Source: Comamonadaceae bacterium
GTDB taxonomy: Bacteria > Pseudomonadota > Gammaproteobacteria > Burkholderiales > Burkholderiaceae_C
Direction: 5' to 3'
Assembly (NCBI GenBank): GCA_947455585.1
Contig: CANGOY010000001.1
Coordinates: 1-34,363, forward strand
Length of the DNA stretch: 34,363 bases
Shown in pieces: positions 15,104-23,281 of the stretch (position 1 is its first letter; each line of letters opens with the position of its first letter). A program made the position numbers and the translations under genes. The notes below the pieces were generated by a model. It was not told the origin of the DNA. It worked only from the letters and a program-made list of their open reading frames with translations, and did not search any database.

Positions 15104-18100
15104 TCAGTTCAGGGCGGACCACTGCACTTTCAAGGCATCCCACTTCAAACGTGCCGCCGCCAAGTGGCGCGCTTTGACGTGGCCAAAGCCTTTGATTTGC
15201 TCCGGGACTCTCGCTATCTCCACCGCCAAGGCGTGGTTGCCGGCGTTGAGTTGACCCAACATGGCATCGACGCTGGTGCGGTACTGCTGAATGAGTGCGC
15301 GTTCGGTGCGACGCTCTTGGGTGTAACCAAACACATCCAACGCGCTGCCTCTGAGCCACTTGAAATGCTTGAGCACTTTGAAGCCCGTCAACATAAATGG
15401 TCCAAACTTTTGCTTTTGCAACTCGCCTTTGCCATTCGTCTTGGCAATCAAGGGCGGGGCCAAGTGGTAGTTAAGGGTGTAGCCACCTTCAAACATGCCA
15501 TCTATTTTTTGCAAGAAGGTTTTGTCGGTGTGCAAACGGGCCACCTCGTACTCATCTTTGTAGGCCATGAGTTTGAACAGGTTGCGTGCCACGGCCTCAG
15601 TCAGCGTGGTTTTGTTCAGCGCAGCCTCTGCCGTGCGCACGCGTTCAACCACCGCACGATAGCTGTTGGCATACGCTGCGCTTTGGTAGTTGATGAGGAA
15701 ATCCGCGCGTTTGGCGATGAGTGCATCCACGCCCTCGGGCTTGTGGAATTGCACCACTTGTGCAGGTGCCAACACGGCTTGCACCTCGTCCCAATGCGCG
15801 GCGCAGTGACGGCCCCATTCAAACGCCGCTTTGTTTTGCGCCACCGCCATGTCGTTGAGTTCCATCGCACGCATCAAGGCATCCAGCCCCAGCGGCACCC
15901 AACCCTTTTGCCACGCAAAGCCCAACACCATCGGGTTCACAAAAATGCTGTCGCCCAGCACTTGGGTGGCCACGCGGTTGGCATCAAAAGCGCTGACGCC
16001 GTCAACACCCACGGCGTGCGCGATGGTGGCCACACATTCGTCACCTGGGTTTTGCCAATTGGCATTGCGCACAAACGCGGCAGTGGGTGCGCTGTGCGCA
16101 TTGAGCGCCACATGGGTGCGGCCTGCACGCATGCGCTGCAAAGTTTCTTTGCCCGCCACCACGATGGGGTCGCAACCAATCACCAGGTCAGCCGCCGCCA
16201 CGCCCACGCGGGTGGTTCGAATGTCGTCTTGGTGGTTGGCAATGAGCACATGGCTCCACGTGCTGCCGCCTTTTTGCGCTAAGCCCGCAGCGTCTTGCGT
16301 GACGATGCCTTTGCCTTCGATGTGCGCGGCCATGCCCAACAGCTGACCAATGGTGATGACACCCGTACCGCCCACACCCGCCACCACCATGCCCCAGGCT
16401 TGGGTGGTATCGGGCAAGGTGGGCTCTGGCAGCGCCAGCGCTGGCAGTTCGATGCGCGACACACCTTTGGCTTTTTTCTTCAAGCTACCGCCTTCCACCG
16501 TAACGAAGCTCGGACAAAAGCCTTTGACACAGCTGATGTCTTTGTTGCAGGTGCTTTGGTTGATGGTGCGCTTGCGACCAAACTCGGTTTCAAGTGGCTC
16601 CACGCTCATGCAGTTGCTTTGCACGCCGCAGTCGCCGCAGCCTTCGCACACCAGCTCGTTGATGAGCACACGCGTGGCAGGGTCAGCCATGGTGCCGCGT
16701 TTGCGACGGCGGCGTTTTTCGGTGGCACAGGTTTGGTCATAAATGATGACGGTGCAACCTTTGATATCGCGCATCTCGCGTTGGATGCGGTCCAACTCGT
16801 CGCGGTGGAACACAGCCACGCCGGCGACCAATCCTGCGCCTTCGTATTTTTCGGGCTCGTCCGTCACCACGGTGATGCGTTGTGCGCCTTCGGCTTTCAT
16901 GCTTTGGGCGATTTGAAGAACCGAATGCCCTTCAGGTCTTTCACCCACGCGCTGACCACCGGTCATCGCCACCGCATCGTTGTAAAGCAGCTTGTAGGTG
17001 ATGTTCACGCCAGCCGCAATGCTTTGGCGAATCGCCAAGATGCCGCTGTGAAAGTAAGTCCCGTCGCCCAAGTTGGCGAAGATGTGTGGGTCATTCACAA
17101 ACGGTTGCTGCCCCACCCAAGGCACGCCCTCGCCACCCATTTGCGTGAAGCCATGTGTGTCGCGGTCCATCCACAACACCATGAAGTGGCAACCAATGCC
17201 CGCCATCGCACGCGAGCCTTCGGGCACTTTGGTAGACGTGTTGTGCGGGCAGCCCGAACAGAACCAAGGCATGCGGTCAGCCTTGAGCGTGACGGTTTGC
17301 ATCTGCGCTTCTTTGGCGCTGATGATGGCCAGCTGCGCGTTGATGCCTGCGGTGGTGTCCGCATCCACGCCAAGCTTGAGCACACGTTGCGCAATGGCTT
17401 TGGCAATGAGTGCCGGGTTGAGGTCGGCATTGGCGCGCAACAAGGTGTTGGCGCTTGGGTTGGGCATGGACCATTCGCCGCCACCACCGAAAAAGCTGTC
17501 TGATGCTGCGTCATCACCCATGTCGTTGAACTTGCCCAGCACATTGGGCCGCACATCGGCGCGCCAGTTGTACAGCTCTTCTTTGAGCTGGTACTCAATG
17601 ACTTGGCGTTTTTCTTCAATCACCAAAATCTCTTGCAGCCCCTTGGCGAACTCGCGCGTGAGCTGTGCATCCAGCGGCCACACCACAGCCACCTTGTGCA
17701 AGCGAATGCCAAGGCGGCGACAAGTCGCATCGTCCAACCCCAAGTCGAGCAGCGCTTGGCGTGTGTCGTTGTAGGCTTTGCCGCTGGCAATCAAACCCAG
17801 CCTGTCGTTAGGACCTTCAATGACGTTGTGGTTCAAACGGTTGGCACGCACATAAGCGAGTGCGGCATACCACTTGTAGTCAAACAAGCGCGCTTCTTGT
17901 TCGAGTGCGGTATCGGGCCAGCGGATGTGCAAGCCACCTGCAGGCATTTCAAACTCTGGAATGACGATGTTCACGCGATGTGGGTCAATCACCGCAGTGG
18001 AACTGGACTCCACAATTTCTTGAATCGTCTTCATGCCCGACCACACGCCACTGAAACGGCTCATGGCGATGGCGTGCAAACCCAAATCCAAAATTTCTTG

Positions 18101-18664
18101 CACATTGCTGGGGAAGAACACCGGCGTGCCGCAAGCCTTGAAGATGTGGTCGCTTTGATGAACCGCGGTCGAGCTTTTGGCCACATGGTCGTCACCCGCC
18201 ACGGCCAACACGCCGCCCCACGGGGTGGTGCCCGCCATGTTGGCGTGCTTGAACACATCCGAGCAACGATCCACACCCGGGCCCTTGCCGTACCAAATGC
18301 CAAACACGCCATCAAACTTGTTGCTGCCCGGCGGTGCAAAGCCGAGTTGCTGCGTACCCCACAGCGCGGTGGCTGCCAGCTCTTCGTTCACACCCGGTTG
18401 GAAGACGATGTTTTGCGTTTCTAAATAGGGCTTGGCTTTCCACAGCGATTGGTCATACGTGCCCAGCGGCGAGCCGCGATAACCACTGATGAAGCCTGCC
18501 GTGTTTTTACCTTGCAGCGCATCGCGTTGGCGCTGCAACATGGGCAGCTTGACCAGCGCTTGCACGCCGCTCATGAAGGCGCGGCCCACGTCGAGGCTGT
18601 ATTTGTCATCCAGCGTCACAGTATCGAGTGCGCGGCGAATATGCTCGGGCAGGGGGGCGTTCAT
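15104..18664 (-). CDS. Fused indolepyruvate:ferredoxin oxidoreductase family protein
   Basis: A 1186-aa cytoplasmic iron-sulfur enzyme that decarboxylates aryl or branched-chain 2-oxo acids to acyl-CoA with a low-potential electron acceptor. Domain order is as follows. The N-terminal pyrimidine/TPP domain contains GYRGSPLGTYD near residue 60. A TPP/Fe-S region has CSGCPHNTSTK near 472, GIGCHFMVLW near 490 and NLGDGTYFHSG near 532. A Cys cluster, CEGCGDCGVQSNC through CVKGFCPSF, lies near 670-715. The gamma-type domain starts GVGGTGVITIGQLLG near 762. A long C-terminal DUF6537-like region ends the protein. This is the one-chain IorA/IorB-type form common in aerobic proteobacteria. AGGAG precedes the ATG. 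The substrate is not determined. Confidence 0.93.
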   Translation of the reverse strand: MNAPLPEHIRRALDTVTLDDKYSLDVGRAFMSGVQALVKLPMLQRQRDALQGKNTAGFISGYRGSPLGTYDQSLWKAKPYLETQNIVFQPGVNEELAATALWGTQQLGFAPPGSNKFDGVFGIWYGKGPGVDRCSDVFKHANMAGTTPWGGVLAVAGDDHVAKSSTAVHQSDHIFKACGTPVFFPSNVQEILDLGLHAIAMSRFSGVWSGMKTIQEIVESSSTAVIDPHRVNIVIPEFEMPAGGLHIRWPDTALEQEARLFDYKWYAALAYVRANRLNHNVIEGPNDRLGLIASGKAYNDTRQALLDLGLDDATCRRLGIRLHKVAVVWPLDAQLTREFAKGLQEILVIEEKRQVIEYQLKEELYNWRADVRPNVLGKFNDMGDDAASDSFFGGGGEWSMPNPSANTLLRANADLNPALIAKAIAQRVLKLGVDADTTAGINAQLAIISAKEAQMQTVTLKADRMPWFCSGCPHNTSTKVPEGSRAMAGIGCHFMVLWMDRDTHGFTQMGGEGVPWVGQQPFVNDPHIFANLGDGTYFHSGILAIRQSIAAGVNITYKLLYNDAVAMTGGQRVGERPEGHSVLQIAQSMKAEGAQRITVVTDEPEKYEGAGLVAGVAVFHRDELDRIQREMRDIKGCTVIIYDQTCATEKRRRRKRGTMADPATRVLINELVCEGCGDCGVQSNCMSVEPLETEFGRKRTINQSTCNKDISCVKGFCPSFVTVEGGSLKKKAKGVSRIELPALALPEPTLPDTTQAWGMVVAGVGGTGVITIGQLLGMAAHIEGKGIVTQDAAGLAQKGGSTWSHVLIANHQDDIRTTRVGVAAADLVIGCDPIVVAGKETLQRMRAGRTHVALNAHSAPTAAFVRNANWQNPGDECVATIAHAVGVDGVSAFDANRVATQVLGDSIFVNPMVLGFAWQKGWVPLGLDALMRAMELNDMAVAQNKAAFEWGRHCAAHWDEVQAVLAPAQVVQFHKPEGVDALIAKRADFLINYQSAAYANSYRAVVERVRTAEAALNKTTLTEAVARNLFKLMAYKDEYEVARLHTDKTFLQKIDGMFEGGYTLNYHLAPPLIAKTNGKGELQKQKFGPFMLTGFKVLKHFKWLRGSALDVFGYTQERRTERALIQQYRTSVDAMLGQLNAGNHALAVEIARVPEQIKGFGHVKARHLAAARLKWDALKVQWSALN

Positions 18665-18742
18665 GGCGTGCTCCTAAATCAGCGGCATTGCGATTTGAGT
18701 TTAGAGCGCAAAGTGTGGACTTGCAGGAACTTGAGCGACATG

Positions 18743-18773
18743 AAAAAAGCCCTGACCTTTCGGGCAGGGCTTT
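18743..18773 (-). terminator. Terminator after the bor gene pair
   Basis: A 9-bp stem (18746-18754 with 18765-18773) with a 10-nt loop. On the minus strand it ends in six T residues and lies 17 nt after the stop of the downstream bor-like gene. It separates the lipoprotein pair from the promoter region of the large oxidoreductase gene. Confidence 0.8.
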
Positions 18774-18790
18774 GTAGGACCAAGTCGATC

Positions 18791-19078
18791 TTAGTTTTGG
18801 CAGTACACCTTGGCGTCGTAAGGTGTGTAGATACCCGTGGTGAGGGCACCCAAAAGACCGTTCAAGAACGATGTTTGGCGCTCAACCTTGACCACCTTGT
18901 TGGCACCACCGCAAACCGCAGCAGCGTCGATGGTTTGCGTTTGGCCCAAGCCACTCACAAAGAAGGTTTGCATGTCTTCTTTGCCCAACTTGCCTGTTTG
19001 GCCGTTGATGTAGGCGGTCTGTGTTGAGCAGGCAGCCAATGTGGCCACCAAGAGGAAGGGAAGAATGATTTTTTTCAT
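18791..19078 (-). CDS. Bor family lipoprotein (downstream copy)
   Basis: A 95-aa predicted outer-membrane lipoprotein. The signal ends in the lipobox LAAC with Cys17 lipidated. The mature part closely resembles lambda Bor/Iss: QTFFVSGLGQTQTIDAAAVCGG, then VERQTSFLNGLLGALTTGIYTP and the terminal KVYCQN. Two conserved Cys (in VCGG and VYC) probably form a disulfide. Lambda Bor gives serum resistance in E. coli; chromosomal relatives in environmental bacteria have no assigned role. AGGA lies 8 nt before the ATG. It is 16 nt downstream of a diverged second copy. Confidence 0.88.
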   Translation of the reverse strand: MKKIILPFLLVATLAACSTQTAYINGQTGKLGKEDMQTFFVSGLGQTQTIDAAAVCGGANKVVKVERQTSFLNGLLGALTTGIYTPYDAKVYCQN

Positions 19079-19094
19079 GGTGCTGTCCTAACGA

Positions 19095-19382
19095 TTAACG
19101 GGTGCAATAAACACGAACTTGACGTGGCGAGTAAATGCCCAAAGTCAAAATCGTCAGGCCCACGTTGCCAGCGGTCATTTGTGTTTCAACACGCTGCACA
19201 TTGGCTGCAGAGCCACATACTTTGGCTGCATCAATGTCTTCGCTCTGACCGATACCGGCTACCCAGAAGGTTTGTGAGTTGTCGTGTGTGGGTGCGTTGT
19301 GCGCGTCGGGGCGCACATCAAATCGCTGAATCGCGCAGCCAGTCAGGCTGAGCACCATCGCTGCAATAGCAAGTTTTTTCAT
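19095..19382 (-). CDS. Bor family lipoprotein (upstream copy)
   Basis: A 95-aa lipoprotein with lipobox LTGC (Cys16). It shares the Bor pattern QTFWVAGIGQSEDIDAAKVCG, then LTLGIYSP and VYCTR, but the linker after the lipid anchor and the central LN/GLL region differ from its neighbour. The two are therefore old, diverged paralogues. Both conserved Cys are kept. It is the promoter-proximal gene of the pair. The 57-nt gap to the mltA stop is A/T-rich and contains an imperfect hairpin just before the start (about 19387-19414). No function in serum resistance should be assumed for a free-living host. Confidence 0.85.
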   Translation of the reverse strand: MKKLAIAAMVLSLTGCAIQRFDVRPDAHNAPTHDNSQTFWVAGIGQSEDIDAAKVCGSAANVQRVETQMTAGNVGLTILTLGIYSPRQVRVYCTR

Positions 19383-19439
19383 TTTTAAGCACTCTAAAAG
19401 TTACGAGAGCGCTTATTTTATGACCTATTAGTATTCAAA

Positions 19440-20645
19440 TTAACGGGGCCACAGTACCCACAAGCGCAACCCTTGCTTCATGCGGCCTGCAAACTCACCC
19501 GCCTCTGGCCCTGTGCCCGCAAAGTAATCAGCCCGCACTGCTCCCACGATGGCGCTGCCGGTGTCTTGCGCGAACACCAAGCGCTGCAAGTTGCCATTGG
19601 GCCCTGTGCTGGCCAACCAAACCGGTGTGCCATATGGAATGGAATCTTTGTCCACCGCGATAGAACGGCCCGAGGTGAGCGGCACGCCTTGCGCACCACG
19701 AGGCCCAAGGTCAGCATCAGCCGCGCTGCGCGCCTCTTCACGGAAGAACACATAACGCGGGTTGCTCCACAACATCTCTTGCACCAAACGCGGGTTGGTT
19801 TGTTGCGTGCTGACAATCCACGCCTTGATGCCTGGCCATGAGGCATCTTTGATCAAACCACGGTCTAGCAGCCAACGGCCCACGCTTTGGTAAGGCTGCT
19901 CGTTCGAGCCGGCAAAGGCCAAGCGCACGATACGCGTGGTGCCGTCTGGGTTGGCGATGCGCACGCGGCCCGAACCTTGGATGTGCAACACCAGGGCGTC
20001 GATGGGGTCAGCCAGCCACGCCACTTCGCGGCCTCGCAGCGCATCACGCGCTGACGGGTGGTTGTCGATGTCTTGGCGGCTGAACCATGGGCGGCCCGCA
20101 CGGCGCGCCTCGGTCAGGCCATCAGGTGGCGCATACAAAGGCACTTCAAAGCCGGGGCGCATTTGCGCAGACGCATCAAACAGGGGCTCGTAATAGCTGG
20201 TGAGCAAACCATCCGTTGCGCCGTCGAGTGACTCGATGCGGTAAGGCTGCAAGTGGCTCATCATCCACAGGCGGCGGTCATCGTCGCTGCCCAGCATGAG
20301 CTGACGCACGTCTTTGCATAGCGGAGCAAACAAGGGTCCAGGGCGTTCGCAGTTTTGCAGCCACGCGTTCCATGCATCTTGCATTTCATCGTTTTGCCAG
20401 CCCGGCACATCGTTCCACGAGACCGCCACCCAGCGGCTGCGGTAGCTTTGTTGTGGGTTGGGTGTGCCTGGTGTGCCGGCCAGACTGCCGCTGGTGCGTG
20501 GCGCATCGGCAGGTGTGCGAGCAGCTGGGTAGGGGCGGCCTTGGTCACTCACCGATGCACGACGGGTCGTGCCACAGCCGACCAACACAGCGACCAAGCT
20601 GGTGACGACCAGCGCCCGAGCCCATCGCGTCACGCTATGCATCAT
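19440..20645 (-). CDS. mltA: Membrane-bound lytic murein transglycosylase A
   Basis: A 401-aa outer-membrane lipoprotein that cleaves peptidoglycan, forming 1,6-anhydro-MurNAc ends; E. coli MltA is 365 aa. The lipobox LVGC puts the lipid on Cys24, followed by a Pro/Ser/Thr-rich linker. The MltA domain includes LTSYYEPLFDASAQMRPGFEVPLY and VLHIQGSGRVRIANPDG. The C-terminal 3D domain contains SIAVDKDSIPYGTPVWLAS and AQDTGSAIVGAVRADYF, holding the Asp expected at the active site. The start overlaps the response-regulator stop; ATG at 20645 or the next codon could be used. It is the last gene of the yhdP-kinase-regulator-mltA run. Confidence 0.95.
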   Translation of the reverse strand: MMHSVTRWARALVVTSLVAVLVGCGTTRRASVSDQGRPYPAARTPADAPRTSGSLAGTPGTPNPQQSYRSRWVAVSWNDVPGWQNDEMQDAWNAWLQNCERPGPLFAPLCKDVRQLMLGSDDDRRLWMMSHLQPYRIESLDGATDGLLTSYYEPLFDASAQMRPGFEVPLYAPPDGLTEARRAGRPWFSRQDIDNHPSARDALRGREVAWLADPIDALVLHIQGSGRVRIANPDGTTRIVRLAFAGSNEQPYQSVGRWLLDRGLIKDASWPGIKAWIVSTQQTNPRLVQEMLWSNPRYVFFREEARSAADADLGPRGAQGVPLTSGRSIAVDKDSIPYGTPVWLASTGPNGNLQRLVFAQDTGSAIVGAVRADYFAGTGPEAGEFAGRMKQGLRLWVLWPR

Positions 20646-21277
20646 TCACCGCGCAGCAAGTTGGCCAACTCCACGGCTGACTTCACATTCATTTTGTCAA
20701 ACACACGGGCGCGGTGCACCTCTACTGTGCGCACGCTGATGTCGAGCTGGTCGGCAATCAGTTTGTTGGGGAAACCTTCGACCACCAAATTCATCACATC
20801 GCGTTCACGTTCGGTCAAGTCGGCCAAGTTGTGTTGCAAGTTTTGTTTGGTGCGCAAACTTTGCAAGGTGTGTGCTGAGCGGCTCAGGGCTTGTTCAATG
20901 CGGTCGACCAGCGCGTTGTCGGAAAAAGGTTTTTCACAAAAATCAAATGCGCCGCGCTTGACCGAATCCACGGCGGTGGGCACATCGGCGTGGCCTGTTA
21001 AGAAAATCACGGGCAGGACATCGAGCAATTGACGTTCAATGAGTTGCTCAAACAAAGCCAAACCACTCATGCCGGGCATGCGCACATCGAGCAACAAACA
21101 GCCGGGCTGCTTGGGCTGCCAGGCAGGGTTGCCGGTCGTCAAAAATTCAGCAAATGCATCCGCGCTCTCAAACGATTGGGTGGGCAGGCGGCGTGAACGC
21201 AGCAGCCACGCGAGGGCTTCGCGCACGCCCGCGTCGTCGTCAACAATAAATACCAGTGCGTCTTCTGTGGGTTGCAT
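20642..21277 (-). CDS. FixJ/DctR-type two-component response regulator
   Basis: A 211-aa cytoplasmic regulator. The receiver domain (residues 7-125) has acidic DDD at 13-15, the phosphoacceptor Asp64 in LLLDVRMPG, Thr94 in FLTGHAD, and Lys116 in EKPF. The C-terminal LuxR-type HTH is LTERERDVMNLVVEGFPNKLIADQLDIS with TVEVHRARVFDKM. This receiver plus HTH layout is the NarL/FixJ class; TtrR, DctR and FixJ are the closest models. The gene begins 3 nt after the kinase stop, so the two are cognate. Its stop overlaps the mltA start. Possible targets are C4-dicarboxylate or other carboxylate genes by analogy with DctSR; nothing in the window proves it. Confidence 0.93.
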   Translation of the reverse strand: MQPTEDALVFIVDDDAGVREALAWLLRSRRLPTQSFESADAFAEFLTTGNPAWQPKQPGCLLLDVRMPGMSGLALFEQLIERQLLDVLPVIFLTGHADVPTAVDSVKRGAFDFCEKPFSDNALVDRIEQALSRSAHTLQSLRTKQNLQHNLADLTERERDVMNLVVEGFPNKLIADQLDISVRTVEVHRARVFDKMNVKSAVELANLLRGE

Positions 21278-21280
21278 GTG

Positions 21281-23281
21281 TCAGGCCTCAGCGCCAGATT
21301 GTGGCAGGGTGAAGCTGAACACCGTGCCGCGCGGAATATTGGGCTGGTGGCTCAAGAAGCCGCCATGCTGCTCCACCACGGTGCGACACAAGCTCAGGCC
21401 CAAGCCCATGCCTTCTTGTTTGGTGGTGAAAAACGGCGTGAAAAGTTTTTCGGCCACGCCACTGGGAATGCCTTGCCCCAAATCTGCCACCATGAATTCA
21501 AGCCAACGGCTGGTGGCGTTGGACGCGGCGGGTCGCACAGCCAAGGTCAGCACTTTGTGCGGGGTGTCGTCGGCCATGGCCTGCATGCCGTTGCGCGCGA
21601 GGTTCAACAACACTTGCTCCACCATCGTGCGGTCGCACAACACGGCAGGCAAATCATCTGAACAGTTCACCACCACACGCACGCCCAACTTGCGCGCTTG
21701 CAAGCTGACCAACGGCATCACGTCGTCCAACAATGTGCGAGGCGTGACCGCTTCACGCGCTTGGTCGCGGCGACGCACAAAGTCGTGCACGCTCTTAATC
21801 ACCTTGCCAGCGCGTTCGGCCTGCTGCCCAATGCGTTGAATGGCGCTGCTCAAGGTCTCGACCAACTGCGGGTCCTTAACGGCGGCGTCTTGCAGCAAAT
21901 TCATGCTGCCGGTGGCGTAGCTTGAAATGGCGGCGAGAGGCTGATTCAACTCGTGGCTCAACAGCGAGGCCATCTCACCCACGGTGGCCAAACGCGCGGT
22001 GGCTTGCAAGCGTTCTTGGCTGGCACGTGACACCTCTTCCACACGTCGCTGCTCGCTGATGTCCAGCACGGCACCCATCCAACCGGTTTGCTCGCCCAGC
22101 GCGTTGATGAGCGGGGCCTCAAAAATCATCACGGCAAAACGCTCACCGTTTTTACGCATGAAAACCGACTCCACGCCTTCGCGTGGCGGTGCGTTGCCCG
22201 CCAAACGCAAGGCTTGACGTTGGCCATATTCATCCACCATCTCTGGTGGCCAATACGGCGCGGGAATGCCCTTGCCAATCAAGTCTTTGGACTCAAAGCC
22301 CACCATCTCGCAAAACGCTGGGTTCACATACGTGATGCGACCTTGGTTGTCGCGCGCGCGAAGGCCTGTAACCAAAGAATCTTCCATCGCCTTGCGAAAC
22401 GCCAAGGCATCGGCCAAGTCCAGCTCGACACGCTGGCGACGGCGCATGTCGCGCGCCAACATGATGAGCACGGTCACCAACGCAATGGCCATGGCTGTGA
22501 CCAAAGCCGTCAGCACATTGGGGAACAAGTCAGGCGCACCGCGCCAACTGTCCATGCGCAGCACCATGGTGTGACCGGGCAAATCAATCAACTGTTTGGC
22601 AATGAACACACGCGAGCCGCGACGGGCGGTGCCGTGCATGGCCAAGCGTGTGCCGTCTGACTCGGTGAATGACACCTCTTGGCTGCGCGTGAGTTGCGGG
22701 CCCACCATGTTCACCAAAATCTCGTTCAAAGAATACGTGGCCACGGTGAAGCCCGTTAGTTGCCCATCGGTGATGACGGGCAAACACACGTCCATGATTT
22801 CAATGCCTAGGCCATCGGCTTGGGGCACATAGGTGCTGGTGCCATAGCCTGGGCCACTTTGGCGACGCGCCACGCCACAGGCTTGGACCACCTCGGGCTG
22901 ATTGGCGACGCGACCAAAACGGTTGAACACAGGCGCGCGAAATGGTGTGTTGATGCTGTTGAGCACGCGCAAGTCGGCATCCCGCAGTTCTATGCGCAAC
23001 CATTCGCGATGCTCGCGCAACAAGACATGGGCATCTTGCTCCCAAGGCGTGGCGCTGCGGTCGGCATATTGCAAGGCTTGCAGGCTTTGCACGTTGCGGG
23101 TGAGGGCGGTGCGAATGTCACTCACGGCATCGGCGGCATCGCGCTCAATGCGGCTTTGTACTTGACTCACCTCGTAGCGTCCCGCCAGCCACACCAAGGT
23201 GCTGAGCATGGACAAGACTAGCACCACCAGCAAGCCCCACAGCACCCAACGGCGAACTTGAAGACCCGCTGGAAACAACAT
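21281..23281 (-). CDS. PAS-domain sensor histidine kinase (DctS-like)
   Basis: A 666-aa membrane sensor. TM1 is at about residues 12-33, the periplasmic sensor at 34-256 and TM2 at 257-277. A PAS domain follows at about 295-412 (RITYVNPAFCEMVGF, ending AVLDISEQRR). The dimerisation box is LLSHELNQPLAAISSY with His443. The HATPase domain has the N box LNLARNGMQAM, then VADLGQGIP and GMGLGLSLCRTVVEQHGG. The domain order matches DctS, the C4-dicarboxylate sensor that pairs with the FixJ-like DctR in Rhodobacter. I chose ATG at 23281, fused to the yhdP stop (TGATG) with GAAGG 7 nt upstream. The GTG at 23314 has no ribosome site. Confidence 0.92.
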   Translation of the reverse strand: MLFPAGLQVRRWVLWGLLVVLVLSMLSTLVWLAGRYEVSQVQSRIERDAADAVSDIRTALTRNVQSLQALQYADRSATPWEQDAHVLLREHREWLRIELRDADLRVLNSINTPFRAPVFNRFGRVANQPEVVQACGVARRQSGPGYGTSTYVPQADGLGIEIMDVCLPVITDGQLTGFTVATYSLNEILVNMVGPQLTRSQEVSFTESDGTRLAMHGTARRGSRVFIAKQLIDLPGHTMVLRMDSWRGAPDLFPNVLTALVTAMAIALVTVLIMLARDMRRRQRVELDLADALAFRKAMEDSLVTGLRARDNQGRITYVNPAFCEMVGFESKDLIGKGIPAPYWPPEMVDEYGQRQALRLAGNAPPREGVESVFMRKNGERFAVMIFEAPLINALGEQTGWMGAVLDISEQRRVEEVSRASQERLQATARLATVGEMASLLSHELNQPLAAISSYATGSMNLLQDAAVKDPQLVETLSSAIQRIGQQAERAGKVIKSVHDFVRRRDQAREAVTPRTLLDDVMPLVSLQARKLGVRVVVNCSDDLPAVLCDRTMVEQVLLNLARNGMQAMADDTPHKVLTLAVRPAASNATSRWLEFMVADLGQGIPSGVAEKLFTPFFTTKQEGMGLGLSLCRTVVEQHGGFLSHQPNIPRGTVFSFTLPQSGAEA

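Noticed and set aside
16295..17503. A 402-codon plus-strand frame
   Set aside because: It lies wholly opposite the 1186-aa oxidoreductase, has no recognisable motif and is His/Arg/Ala biased, as expected for an antisense shadow.
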